Shown here: piece by piece, positions 16,080 through 24,682 of the stretch
How the letters are laid out: the number at the start of each line of letters is the position of its first letter
Position numbering within the stretch: the stretch's first letter is position 1
NCBI GenBank assembly: GCA_029261305.1
Contig: JAJDBO010000398.1
Location: 1-45,257 of the forward strand
Origin: Nitrospirales bacterium
GTDB lineage: Bacteria; Nitrospirota; Nitrospiria; Nitrospirales; UBA8639
Length of the DNA: 45,257 nucleotides
Reading direction: 5' to 3'
Made by a program: the position numbers and the translations under genes
Notes under the pieces: generated by a model
What the model was told of the DNA's origin: nothing
The model's input: the letters and a program-made list of their open reading frames with translations, nothing else
The model's database searches: none

Positions 16080-17252
16080 ATGACTGGGTTCCCTTCTCCA
16101 TCAAGCGAAACGACAGGTGTTGTTGCTCCACCCGTATCAACTTCAGGTGTTTCATCTTATTCTTCGCCTCCTGAAGGTTCAGCCTCGGAGGTGAGGCCAT
16201 CTTTACAATCTCCTCTCACTCTATCGCCATTCAAGTGGGCGAGCGTACTGAGCGGATTAGGAGTGATGGCACTTTTCGCATTTATTGGATGTTTGGGGTT
16301 TGGGTCTGAAAAGATTTCATTTTTTCAGGTGGCCACACTTTTAGCGCAAGGTCCGTTTTATGAAGCTGACATTCAAGGATCCCCTCGACACATTATTCTT
16401 TGGCAAGTCCGGGTCCCCAGGGTGTTGTTGGCCTTTCTTGTGGGAAGTAGTCTGGCGGCGGTTGGTGCCTCGCTTCAAGCCTTGCTCCGTAACCCCCTAG
16501 CGGATCCGTTTGTCATTGGCATTTCAAGTGGTGCGGCCCTTGGTGCCTCCATTGCGATGCTTTCTGGTATAGGGTTAACATTTTTCAGCTTGTCGGTGTT
16601 ACCATTTTTTGCATTTCTCGGAGCCTTGGTCTCACTCCTGATTGTCTATCGTATTGCTGTGTCCTATGGGAGTTTTTCGATTCATACACTATTGCTAGGT
16701 GGCGTGGTTTTGAACTCAATTTTTTCCGCACTCATTTTATTCCTGACCACTTTAGCTGATCCGTATAAGGCCTCTGGAATGTATGCCTGGCTCATGGGGT
16801 CATTAACTGGGCCTGACTTTCAGACGGTGTTGGTGTTGGCTCTCTATCTTGCCTTGGGAGTGTGTATTTTGGTTTCGCAGGCTTCTTCACTGAATTTGCT
16901 TACCCTCGGTGAGGACGCAGCGCGGTCCTTAGGTGTGGAGATTGAGCGTGTGAAGCGAGTGCTTTTTGGGGCATCAGCCCTATTGACCGGAGCAGTCGTC
17001 GCCTTTAGTGGCCTTATTGGATTTGTTGGGCTTATTGTCCCTCATGCCGTGCGCCTTGTCTTTGGCGCTGACCATCGTTTGTTGCTCCTGGCTTCTGGAA
17101 TTGTCGGGGGAATTTTCCTTATGGTCGCTGATACAGTGGCTCGGACATTGTTGAGTCCCGCAGAAATTCCCGTCGGTGTGATCACGGCATTAGTTGGCGG
17201 TCCAGTATTTCTTTATCTTTTAGTCCAACGTCGAGCGCGGGTCGGATTATGA
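16080..17252 (+). CDS. btuC: Cobalamin ABC transporter permease (FecCD family)
   Basis: BtuC forms the membrane channel of the corrinoid importer. The first 50 residues are Ser/Pro-rich and hydrophilic, longer than usual for the family. About ten membrane helices follow. Family motifs include RVPRVLLAFLVGSSLAAVGA, LRNPLADPFVIGISSGAALGA, the GEDAARSLGV coupling region near the ATPase contact, and GLIGFVGLIVPHAVR. The stop overlaps the btuD start (ATGA). The gap after btuF is 14 bases. The same family transports iron chelates; the riboswitch points to corrinoids. Confidence 0.93.
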   Translation: MTGFPSPSSETTGVVAPPVSTSGVSSYSSPPEGSASEVRPSLQSPLTLSPFKWASVLSGLGVMALFAFIGCLGFGSEKISFFQVATLLAQGPFYEADIQGSPRHIILWQVRVPRVLLAFLVGSSLAAVGASLQALLRNPLADPFVIGISSGAALGASIAMLSGIGLTFFSLSVLPFFAFLGALVSLLIVYRIAVSYGSFSIHTLLLGGVVLNSIFSALILFLTTLADPYKASGMYAWLMGSLTGPDFQTVLVLALYLALGVCILVSQASSLNLLTLGEDAARSLGVEIERVKRVLFGASALLTGAVVAFSGLIGFVGLIVPHAVRLVFGADHRLLLLASGIVGGIFLMVADTVARTLLSPAEIPVGVITALVGGPVFLYLLVQRRARVGL

Positions 17253-18079
17253 GGCATCAAGGCGATCTTCAAAATCCAGTCGCTTTGGAAGTCAATGGGG
17301 TGACCTTTGGTTTCGGGCGCAAGGGAGTTGCTGAAACATCTCCGGTCTTAAAAAACATCTCGTTGTCAATTTCGTCTGGTGAAGTGATGGGGATTTTGGG
17401 TCCAAATGGGTCTGGAAAAAGCACATTGCTCAAAGTGTTAATGAACATATTGAACCCACAAGGTGGATCGGTGGCCTTGTTTGGGAATCCCTATACATCT
17501 CTTTCTCAATCCCAAATTACTCGTCGCGTCGCCTTTGTTCCTCAAGAGACTCAACAAGCGTTTCCCTTCACCATCAATGAAATGGTGTTGATGGGACGAT
17601 ATCCTCACCATAATCGAACCTGGGGGTTGGGATGGGAGAGTCCTCAGGATCGTGCTGTGGCGATTCAAGCGATGCAGGACTTGGATGTGGCCCATCTTGG
17701 CACGAGACTGATCACCGATGTTTCTGGTGGGGAGCGACAACGGGCGGTGATTGCACGAGCCTTGGCGCAAGAACCCGAAGTGTTACTCCTTGATGAGCCG
17801 ACGGCCTTCCTTGATCTTCATCATCAACTTGATATCGCTAGAATTATTCGTGACTTAAATCGTACACGAGGGCTCACGGTTGTTCTTGTGTCGCATGACT
17901 TAAATCTGGCGAGTCAGTATTGCGATCGAGTGATGCTGATGAAGGGTGGTGAAATTGCGACGATTGGTTCTCCTCAACAGGTGATTTCCAGAGAGTATTT
18001 GGAACCAGTCTATGGCTGTCAGGTCCTCATTGATTCACACCCCCAGTCTGGGGTTCCTAGGGTGACCTTGCCGATATAA
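17249..18079 (+). CDS. btuD: Cobalamin ABC transporter ATPase
   Basis: BtuD hydrolyses ATP to drive corrinoid import. The 276-residue protein has a Walker A motif GPNGSGKST (around residue 51-59), the Q loop near VPQETQQAFPF, the ABC signature VSGGERQR, the Walker B LLLDEPTAFLD and the switch His in VLVSHDLN. The start overlaps the end of btuC by four bases, so the two are translationally coupled. About 110 bases after the stop comes the second riboswitch; the btuFCD unit may end here, though I see no clear terminator. Confidence 0.95.
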   Translation: MRHQGDLQNPVALEVNGVTFGFGRKGVAETSPVLKNISLSISSGEVMGILGPNGSGKSTLLKVLMNILNPQGGSVALFGNPYTSLSQSQITRRVAFVPQETQQAFPFTINEMVLMGRYPHHNRTWGLGWESPQDRAVAIQAMQDLDVAHLGTRLITDVSGGERQRAVIARALAQEPEVLLLDEPTAFLDLHHQLDIARIIRDLNRTRGLTVVLVSHDLNLASQYCDRVMLMKGGEIATIGSPQQVISREYLEPVYGCQVLIDSHPQSGVPRVTLPI

Positions 18080-18131
18080 ATTGAAGGAAAGTTTTTGGTT
18101 TCGTAGGAACTAGTTTTAGACATAAGTCGAA

Positions 18132-18158
18132 GTGGTGGCGACTAAATATAATCACCAC
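18132..18158 (+). promoter_or_regulatory. Candidate -10 box inside an inverted repeat before the second riboswitch
   Basis: TATAAT at 18147-18152 lies inside a perfect 6-bp inverted repeat, GTGGTG (18132-18137) and CACCAC (18153-18158). A transcript from this -10 would start about 35 bases before the riboswitch core. I find no good -35 box at the usual distance. The repeat could be an operator for a repressor or a chance palindrome. Confidence 0.4.
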
Positions 18159-18194
18159 AAATCATTCATCATTTAATTTTTTAGGAGGCGTGCT

Positions 18195-18352
18195 TAGAGG
18201 AAGATTGCCGACAGAGACGGGGAAGATGGTGAAAATCCATCACGGTGCCGCCACTGTAAGCGGGGAGCGACTTTGCAAAATGTCACTGGCCAAAAATTAG
18301 AATAGGCTGGGAAGGCGCAAAGAAACTACGAGCCGCAAGTCAGGAGACCCAT
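18195..18352 (+). ncRNA. Cobalamin riboswitch upstream of btuB and the cob genes
   Basis: The core shows GATGGTGAAAATCCATCACGG (18225-18245), GTGCCGCCACTGTAAGCGGG, GTCACTGGCC, GGCTGGGAAGGCGCAA (18305-18320) and AAGTCAGGAGACC (18337-18349), all typical of cobalamin riboswitches. It lies just before the btuB ribosome-binding site, so control by sequestering that site is likely. As the cob genes follow btuB with little spacing, this one switch may control the whole remodelling operon. Confidence 0.95.
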
Positions 18353-18398
18353 CTGTTAGTTGTTTCCAATTCGCCCTTCGTGCCAAAGGGAGGTGGGT

Positions 18399-20393
18399 AT
18401 GTTTAACTGTTTACGGTGCCGAGTATTTCTTTTTTGTGTTCTTTCCATTTTCATCACTCCATCCTTTTCGTTTGGGGATTCTACCCAAGATTCTAGAGAA
18501 GTCGAGATCTTAGACCCCTATGTCGTTAGTGCGACTAAAACCCCTGTTCCTCTCAGCCATGTGACGAGTGCGGTTCAGGTGATTACTGGGGAACAGCTCC
18601 AACAACGGAAAATCCGGAATGTGGTTGATGCCTTACGTTTAGGCACGGGGTTGGCCGTGTTTTCAAATGGAGGGACTGGTACCCTGGCGAGTGTTCGGGT
18701 GCGCGGAGGTGGTTCAAGTCAAACATTGGTCCTTGTCGATGGCGTGTTCGTAAATAGTGCGACGACTGGGGACTTTAATTTCGCTGGTTTGACCACGGAC
18801 AATATTGATCGTATCGAAATCCTTCGGGGTGCACAGAGTATGATCTGGGGTGCTGATGCCATGGGTGGTGTGATCAATATCATTACCAAGCGAGGGACAG
18901 GGCCTCTCAATGCCCAGGGTTTCATGGAATATGGTTCTTTCAATACGCTTCGAGAAGGCGGGTCGTTTTCAGGTCAAAAAGGGCCTGTACACTTTTCTGG
19001 AGCGTTATCGCGTCAGGATACGACAGGCATTTCCGCCGTTAATTTTCGTCGAGGGGCGAGTGAACGCGATGGGTTTCGGAATTGGCAAGGATCCACAAAA
19101 CTTGGATTAGATCTTCCTGGAAAGGGAACGCTCGATTTCAACTTTCGCTGGCTCAATAGTGATACACATATTGACTCAAGTACTGGTAGCGGAGCGACGG
19201 CAAGAGATGTGATCAAATCCAGAAGCCGAAGCGATCGACGTATTATGAGTGGTGTTTACTCCCAACCATTGACGAACTGGTGGTCACAAAAATTGACACT
19301 GGGCCATCAGAGAGAGCGCATATTTTTTGAGCCAGGAATATTTCAAACCAATATTTTTACAGGTGCGACGGGAGTTCCTTTTGGATCGGCATCGACTATT
19401 GTTACCAAAACGAACCGTATTGAGTGGCAACATGATTTTCAGTTTGCCGAGTGGATCGTTGTGACCGCTGGGTATCAATTTCGTGAACAACTTGGTGAGA
19501 ATTCCACAAGTTTTACGAATCGAATTGTTTCATCCCATGCGGGATTTGCCCAAGCCCAGGTTAATTTCCTTGATCGGATATTTTTGACTGGAGGTGTTCG
19601 GCAAAATCGCTTTAGTTCATTTGGTGATGCGACAACCTATCGAATTACGTGGGGCTACTTTCACCCTGAGACGAATACTAAAATTCGTGGAAGCTATTCT
19701 CGAGGGTTCCGGGCCCCCACGATCAACGATTTGTTTTTTCCCAACTTCGGCAATCCGACTCTTCAGCCAGAGAAAAGCAAAAGTCTTGATCTCGCAGTGG
19801 AACAATCGTTCTTTCAGAAAAGGCTTCAGGTCAGTATTGGGTATTTTGAGAATCGTTTTACTAATTTGATTGTGAATCAAGGGGTTGCGACATGTGCGGC
19901 ATTTTCTACTTTTAGTTTTTGTCCTCTTAATGTCGGAGTCGCCAAAACCTATGGATGGGAAGCGGATTTTACCTATAGGATTTTAGGTAAGCGGTTTTTG
20001 GTGCATAGTTTAATGATTCAGGGTGCCTATACAAAAACGCTGACTCGAGATAAGGTGTTGGGAACACGCTTGCCACGTTGGCCCGTGGATCAGGTGTCTG
20101 TCATCGTCACCTATCAACCCATTGCACCCCTGAGTATTATCGTTGATTTTCGATTCGTTGGGTCTCAGTTCAATAGCCCTTCGACTGCTGAAAATAATAC
20201 TCAGCGTGTCCCACAATTTGAAGTATTTAATGCGGTGGTGTCCTACGACGTGAATTCACATGTTGAAGTGTATACGCGGCTTGATAATGTCTTTGATCGT
20301 CGCTATGAAGAAATCTTGAACTTTGGGACACCTGGTCGTTCCATTTATGGTGGAATGAAAGTCAATTTCGATATTCCGTTGTTGGGAACGTAA
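18399..20393 (+). CDS. btuB: TonB-dependent cobalamin receptor
   Basis: BtuB is the outer-membrane beta-barrel that imports corrinoids using TonB. The ATG at 18399 follows AGGTGGGT and gives a good signal peptide (about 25 residues); a TTG at 18360 would lie within the riboswitch end. The mature N terminus carries a TonB-box-like stretch before YVVSATKTPV, then the plug domain with IRNVVDALRLGTGL, VRVRGG, LVLVDGVFVN and IERIEILRG-like motifs, then MGGVINIITK. The rest is barrel, with the YTRLDNVFDRRYEE motif near the C terminus. The final residues LLGT lack the usual terminal aromatic. The length of 664 residues is normal. A riboswitch directly upstream identifies the substrate class. Confidence 0.95.
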   Translation: MFNCLRCRVFLFCVLSIFITPSFSFGDSTQDSREVEILDPYVVSATKTPVPLSHVTSAVQVITGEQLQQRKIRNVVDALRLGTGLAVFSNGGTGTLASVRVRGGGSSQTLVLVDGVFVNSATTGDFNFAGLTTDNIDRIEILRGAQSMIWGADAMGGVINIITKRGTGPLNAQGFMEYGSFNTLREGGSFSGQKGPVHFSGALSRQDTTGISAVNFRRGASERDGFRNWQGSTKLGLDLPGKGTLDFNFRWLNSDTHIDSSTGSGATARDVIKSRSRSDRRIMSGVYSQPLTNWWSQKLTLGHQRERIFFEPGIFQTNIFTGATGVPFGSASTIVTKTNRIEWQHDFQFAEWIVVTAGYQFREQLGENSTSFTNRIVSSHAGFAQAQVNFLDRIFLTGGVRQNRFSSFGDATTYRITWGYFHPETNTKIRGSYSRGFRAPTINDLFFPNFGNPTLQPEKSKSLDLAVEQSFFQKRLQVSIGYFENRFTNLIVNQGVATCAAFSTFSFCPLNVGVAKTYGWEADFTYRILGKRFLVHSLMIQGAYTKTLTRDKVLGTRLPRWPVDQVSVIVTYQPIAPLSIIVDFRFVGSQFNSPSTAENNTQRVPQFEVFNAVVSYDVNSHVEVYTRLDNVFDRRYEEILNFGTPGRSIYGGMKVNFDIPLLGT

Positions 20394-20400
20394 GCGCATA

Positions 20401-21801
20401 ATGTCTATGTCCTGCCCCAAAGTTCTTGTTGCCGGTACTCACAGTGGAGTGGGGAAAACGACCGTAAGCTTGGCGCTCATGTCGGCTTTTCGTAGGCGTG
20501 GGCGTCGAGTTCAGCCGTTTAAGGCAGGGCCGGACTTTATCGACCCTGGTCATCATCGCTTGGCCTGTGGGCGAGAATCCAGGAATTTGGATGGATGGAT
20601 GCTTGGGGCGGAATTGAACCGCCAGATTTTTCGACAAGCGACTGCGGATGCGGATATCGCCATCATCGAAGGCATGATGGGCCTCTTCGATGGTGCCAGC
20701 CCGGTGAGTGAACGGGGTAGTACCGCCGAGATTGCCAAACAGATCAATGCCCCGGTGCTTTTGGTCATTGATGGTAGCGCCATGGCTCGGTCGGCGGCAG
20801 CCATGGTGTCAGGCTTTTCTCACTTTGACCCTGACTTGGAAGTGCTTGGCGTATTATTCAACAGAGTTCGGTCTGAAGGTCATTTTCATCTTTTAAGGGA
20901 AGCGGTGGAATCTTCAATTAACATTCCGGTGGTGGGCTATTTACAGCCCAATGAGGATGTTACAATTTCGGATCGACATCTTGGATTGCGAACAGCGTTG
21001 GAAGATGAAAGGAGCACGTTGTATGAAGCCTTGGGGCAGATGGCACAAGAGACCGTCAACTTAGATTTGATAGAAGAATTGGCTCAAAAGGGAAAAAGCC
21101 TGGTGACTTCTGAGGGTATTGCTCCTGAAGTATCAATGAGGCTTGAGTCGGGGTTTATTAAGATTGGAGTTGCGTACGATCCTGCTTTTTGTTTCTACTA
21201 CCAGGACAACCTTGAACTTTTGAAAGCTGCTGGTGCGGAAATTGTTCGGTTTTCGCCTATGAATGACTCGGTTTTGCCAGAGGTAGATTTAGTCTACTTG
21301 GGAGGTGGGTATCCCGAACTGTATGCTAAAACTCTTGAGGCAAATGAGGGGATGCGGCATTCCATTCAACAGTTTGCTCGTGAAGGCGGAGTCATTTTCG
21401 CGGAGTGTGGAGGGTTGATGTATTTAACCCAGTCCATTATGGATTTTGAAGGACAGACGTTTGAAATGGTTGGCGTTTTTTCAGGAACAGTATCAATGAA
21501 TCGAAAGAAGCTGACCTTAGGGTATCGAGAGACCGAAATGACGAACTCCTGTATTCTTGGAGAAGCGGGCACCAAAGTGCGGGGCCATGAGTTTCACTAT
21601 TCGTCTTTTTCTTCAAATGGAAAAATGAATTATGCATGTCGCTTGTCTGATGCTCGTTCTGCAGATCGAGGAGAGGATGGTTTTGTAAAGGATAATGTGA
21701 TGGCTTGTTACACACATTTGCATTTTGCGAGTCAGCCTTCTATCCCGCAAACCTTGGTTCAGAAGGCCAAAGCTAATTCAAAAAATTACACCATTCAATA
21801 G
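20401..21801 (+). CDS. cobB: Cobyrinate a,c-diamide synthase
   Basis: CobB/CbiA converts (hydrogeno)cobyrinate to its a,c-diamide with glutamine and ATP. An N-terminal P-loop is seen in GTHSGVGKTT (residues 12-21), followed by FKAGPDFIDPGHH and the EGMMGLFDG motif. The C-terminal class I glutamine amidotransferase has the Cys in FAECGGLMYL (Cys336) and the His region GHEFHYS. At 466 residues it is normal length. It starts seven bases after btuB, so it is in the riboswitch-controlled operon. It is the only gene here that acts on the corrin ring itself. Cobyric acid synthase, the next amidation step, is not in the window. Confidence 0.95.
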   Translation: MSMSCPKVLVAGTHSGVGKTTVSLALMSAFRRRGRRVQPFKAGPDFIDPGHHRLACGRESRNLDGWMLGAELNRQIFRQATADADIAIIEGMMGLFDGASPVSERGSTAEIAKQINAPVLLVIDGSAMARSAAAMVSGFSHFDPDLEVLGVLFNRVRSEGHFHLLREAVESSINIPVVGYLQPNEDVTISDRHLGLRTALEDERSTLYEALGQMAQETVNLDLIEELAQKGKSLVTSEGIAPEVSMRLESGFIKIGVAYDPAFCFYYQDNLELLKAAGAEIVRFSPMNDSVLPEVDLVYLGGGYPELYAKTLEANEGMRHSIQQFAREGGVIFAECGGLMYLTQSIMDFEGQTFEMVGVFSGTVSMNRKKLTLGYRETEMTNSCILGEAGTKVRGHEFHYSSFSSNGKMNYACRLSDARSADRGEDGFVKDNVMACYTHLHFASQPSIPQTLVQKAKANSKNYTIQ

Positions 21802-21821
21802 ATGAATAATTTGGAGATAAC

Positions 21822-22424
21822 GTGACAGATATTTCTTCGGATCACACAGCTAAGATGCAGCGGGTGAAGGCTTCTGTTGATCGTCGAATTGATGCGGCCA
21901 CAGAAGAGCGAGGGGTTTTCATTGTGTTCACTGGTGCAGGCAAAGGGAAAACCACGGCCGCACTGGGTATGGCTATGCGTTGTGTTGGGCATGGGATGAA
22001 GGTGGCATTTATTCAATTTATCAAAGGTGCCATTGATACGGCCGAAGAACGGGTCTTAAGAAGTTTTGAGGATTCCGTGACATTTCTGCGAATGGGGGAA
22101 GGGTATACCTGGGAAACACAGGATCGAGAGCGAGATACGAAATTTGCTCAACTCGCTTGGGAAAAAGCGTCGGAATATATTCGAAACCCTGATTATGCCA
22201 TGGTGGTGTTGGATGAATTGAATATTGCGATTCAGCACGATTATGTCAGTGTCTCTCAAGTGTTGGATGTCATTCAGAGTCGCCCTCCCATGCAACATGT
22301 TGTGATGACCGGGCGCGGTGCTAAGCCAGAAATCATGGATGCAGCGGACCTTGTTTCTGAAATGAAAATGGTGAAACATCCTTTTCGGAAGGGGATTAAG
22401 GCCCAAAAAGGAATAGAGTTTTAG
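21822..22424 (+). CDS. cobO: Corrinoid adenosyltransferase, CobO/BtuR type
   Basis: CobO transfers adenosyl from ATP to Co(I) corrinoids, needed before lower-arm assembly. The P-loop GAGKGKTTAA lies at residues 38-47. Further family motifs are IQFIKGA (about residues 65-71), the VVLDELN (Walker B-like) motif and MTGRGAKPE. The GTG start at 21822 has GGAG upstream. It follows cobB by 20 bases. A second, unrelated adenosyltransferase of the PduO family is encoded three genes later, so the cluster carries two enzymes for one reaction. Confidence 0.95.
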   Translation: MTDISSDHTAKMQRVKASVDRRIDAATEERGVFIVFTGAGKGKTTAALGMAMRCVGHGMKVAFIQFIKGAIDTAEERVLRSFEDSVTFLRMGEGYTWETQDRERDTKFAQLAWEKASEYIRNPDYAMVVLDELNIAIQHDYVSVSQVLDVIQSRPPMQHVVMTGRGAKPEIMDAADLVSEMKMVKHPFRKGIKAQKGIEF

Positions 22425-22462
22425 GATGTTTGGTGTCTCAAATCGTGTTGGAATGTGATCTG

Positions 22463-22684
22463 ATGGACAAAACTTGTTCGCGATGTGAGCGGCAATTTGA
22501 ATGCCGCCAAAGTGGAGGGTGCTGGTGTGGTGATCTTTCGATCACACCGCAACAACTACTTTGGCTAAAAGAGAACTTTGATAATTGCTTGTGCTCACAA
22601 TGCCTGTCTTCTATGAAAGATTGGTCCATGTTGGGCAATTCAGAAGTGCCATGCAGCCCTGAAATTTCAAAACTTGCTCTATAG
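22463..22684 (+). CDS. Cysteine-rich CWC family protein, copy 1
   Basis: A 73-residue protein from the ATG at 22463 (a TTG at 22430 would add 11 residues). Cys pattern: C-x2-C in TCSRCERQFEC, then GGCWCGDLSI, then CLCSQCL. The CWC core and flanking cysteines match the small cysteine-rich CWC family, presumably a metal-binding fold. No function is established for it. It lies between cobO and bluB in the same orientation. A paralogue with the same Cys spacing lies between cobS and cbiB. Placement suggests a role in B12 assembly, for example handling cobalt or the Co(I) corrinoid, but that is inference. Confidence 0.8.
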   Translation: MDKTCSRCERQFECRQSGGCWCGDLSITPQQLLWLKENFDNCLCSQCLSSMKDWSMLGNSEVPCSPEISKLAL

Positions 22685-22704
22685 CGAAATGGAAATCGTA
22701 GATA

Positions 22705-23457
22705 ATGGCTCATTCTAAAACTAATGGCGCTTTTTCTGAACCGGAGCGAGATGCGGTGTATCGGGCTATTTTTGAGCGACGTGATGTTCGTAAGAATTTT
22801 CTCCCGGATTCAATTCCTGAAACCACATTAAATCGAATTTTAAAGGCGTCTCATCATGCTGGTTCAGTTGGGTTTATGCAGCCATGGGATTTTTTGATTG
22901 TTGGAGAAAAGAAGACTAAGCAATCAGTGCGATCCTTATTTCATCAAGCCAATGAAGAGGCTGCTCAAAAATACAGGGGTGAGAAAGCCAAGCTGTATAA
23001 GAGTATGAAGCTTGAAGGCATTGTTGAGTCCCCCATAAACATTTGCATTACCTGTACCAGGCAACGTGGTGGGCCAAATGTGTTAGGCCGAAATACAATT
23101 CGTGAGACAGATTTGTACAGTACGTGTTGCGCAATTCAAAATCTATGGCTTGCTGCTCGCGCGGAAGGTGTTGGCGTGGGGTGGGTGAGCATTATGGATT
23201 ATGAAGCACTCAAAAAACTTCTAGGCATCCCCCGTCCCGTAAAGGTCATTGCCTATTTATGCGTCGGGTATGTGAAGGAATTTGCGGTGCGTCCCGATTT
23301 GGAATCTGCCGGATGGCGCGCGCGTCTTCCGGTTGAACAATTGGTTCATTATGAAGAGTGGGGGAATCGCAACGGGAATGTAAACGGTACGAAAAAAGTC
23401 GCCACCAAGTCAGTCAAAACTGTTAAGAAGAAAAAGGTTTTACTCAATGCGGATTAG
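22705..23457 (+). CDS. bluB: 5,6-dimethylbenzimidazole synthase
   Basis: BluB cleaves reduced FMN with oxygen to make 5,6-dimethylbenzimidazole, the lower ligand of cobalamin. The protein has the nitroreductase-like flavin fold, with RRDVRKNF (Asp27), a SVGFMQPWDF motif, SPINICITC, and VGWVSIMDY near the C terminal half. The BluB-conserved Asp and Ser occur in the RRDVR and GWVSI motifs. The last 25 residues are an extra Lys-rich tail (TKSVKTVKKKKVLLN), not part of the fold. Its end overlaps the start of the next gene by 11 bases. It implies an oxygen-using organism that makes true cobalamin. Confidence 0.95.
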   Translation: MAHSKTNGAFSEPERDAVYRAIFERRDVRKNFLPDSIPETTLNRILKASHHAGSVGFMQPWDFLIVGEKKTKQSVRSLFHQANEEAAQKYRGEKAKLYKSMKLEGIVESPINICITCTRQRGGPNVLGRNTIRETDLYSTCCAIQNLWLAARAEGVGVGWVSIMDYEALKKLLGIPRPVKVIAYLCVGYVKEFAVRPDLESAGWRARLPVEQLVHYEEWGNRNGNVNGTKKVATKSVKTVKKKKVLLNAD

Positions 23458-24031
23458 TAAAGTGTATACGAAAACCGGCGATGCGGGGAAAACTCGTCTT
23501 GCGGGAGGTCAAGAGGTGTGGAAGGATTCATTGCGTGTCGAAACGTATGGAACCGTTGATGAACTCAACTCCATTATTGGCTTGGCAAGAGTATTCAATT
23601 CCGAGCTTTCTGATGATGTTCCGACGAAGTCGAAACTCGAAAGTGATTTGCAATGGATTCAAAATAAGTTATTTGACTTGGGTGGGATTCTTGCAACGGC
23701 TCCCGGTGAGACTTTTAAAAATATGCCTACTGTGACGGCTGACCATGTGATTCGCCTGGAGAACCTTATTGATACTTGCCAAGAAGATTTGGAACCCTTG
23801 AAAGAGTTTATCTTGCCGGGTGGGGGAAAGGTCTCGGGGTTTTTACATCAGGGCAGAACCGTGTGTCGTCGGGCGGAGCGTCTTTGCGTGACGCTGTCTC
23901 GTGAAGAAGAAGTCTCAACTGAATTGGTTAAATTTTTGAATCGTTTGAGTGATGCCCTGTTTGTGTTGTCCCGTTGGGTAGCTAAGACTCATGGAGAACC
24001 TGAGTATTTATGGCAACGCGAAGATTCCTGA
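23447..24031 (+). CDS. pduO: PduO-type cob(I)alamin adenosyltransferase
   Basis: This trimeric adenosyltransferase catalyses the same reaction as CobO but with an unrelated fold. It begins with TKTGDAGKTRLAGG, the PduO ATP-binding loop, followed by RVETYGTVDELNS and, near the C terminus, FILPGGGKVSGFLHQGRTVC and RRAER. The length of 194 residues is standard. The start overlaps the bluB end by 11 bases, so translation is coupled. Its position next to bluB and after cobO suggests the two enzymes serve different corrinoid substrates, but this is not shown by sequence. Confidence 0.93.
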   Translation: MRISKVYTKTGDAGKTRLAGGQEVWKDSLRVETYGTVDELNSIIGLARVFNSELSDDVPTKSKLESDLQWIQNKLFDLGGILATAPGETFKNMPTVTADHVIRLENLIDTCQEDLEPLKEFILPGGGKVSGFLHQGRTVCRRAERLCVTLSREEEVSTELVKFLNRLSDALFVLSRWVAKTHGEPEYLWQREDS

Positions 24032-24138
24032 AGTTCTAGGATTATTTCAATTCCTGCTTCTTTTCTGAATATTGGGTATAGCCCAAATATTGTTATTTCT
24101 GTGTAGCTTTTAATGGCCTCAGGTTGAATTCCTTCTTC

Positions 24139-24672
24139 ATGAACGCAAGTGATTCTTTTTCCCATCTGTCTTTAGTTCTTGGAGGAGCTCGTTCCGGAAA
24201 AAGCCAGTTGGCGTTTAAGCTAGCAGGCAATGACTTGCCGAAAGCCTTTGTCGCCACGGGTGAACCAGGGGATGCGGAAATGTCTGCCCGCATTCAAAAA
24301 CATCAACAAGATCGTGATCCTATCTGGAATACTCATGAAATTCCTATTGACCTTATTGGTTGGTTTAACACTCACGGGACTGAGTTTAAAACCGTGATTG
24401 TCGATTGTTTGACTCTGTGGTTATCGAATCTTTTGGGGAGTGGTAATACGGATTCGAACATTCTTTCCTATACCAATGAGTTAATGCTATCAGCTCGAAA
24501 GGTTCGAGGAACTGTTGTCTTTGTGAGTAATGAGGTGGGGATGGGCATTGTCCCAGGAGATCCCATGACACGACAGTTTCGTGATCTTGCCGGAAAAATG
24601 AACCAGCACGTTGCTGGGGCCGCTGATGCCGTATATTTTTCGGTAAGCGGTCTTCCCATGAAATTGAAATAG
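24139..24672 (+). CDS. cobU: Adenosylcobinamide kinase / guanylyltransferase
   Basis: CobU phosphorylates adenosylcobinamide and transfers GMP to give adenosylcobinamide-GDP. The P-loop LVLGGARSGKSQLA is near the N terminus, followed by KAFVATGEPGD and the His of KHQQDRD (expected guanylylated residue), VIVDCLTLWL and VSNEVGMGIVP, then RQFRDLAGKMNQHVA. ATG 24139 is used; a TTG at 24124 would add five residues. It lies 107 bases after the pduO-type gene, the largest internal gap of the operon, so a secondary promoter could lie there. The length is typical. Confidence 0.95.
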   Translation: MNASDSFSHLSLVLGGARSGKSQLAFKLAGNDLPKAFVATGEPGDAEMSARIQKHQQDRDPIWNTHEIPIDLIGWFNTHGTEFKTVIVDCLTLWLSNLLGSGNTDSNILSYTNELMLSARKVRGTVVFVSNEVGMGIVPGDPMTRQFRDLAGKMNQHVAGAADAVYFSVSGLPMKLK

Positions 24673-24682
24673 TCAAATCATT

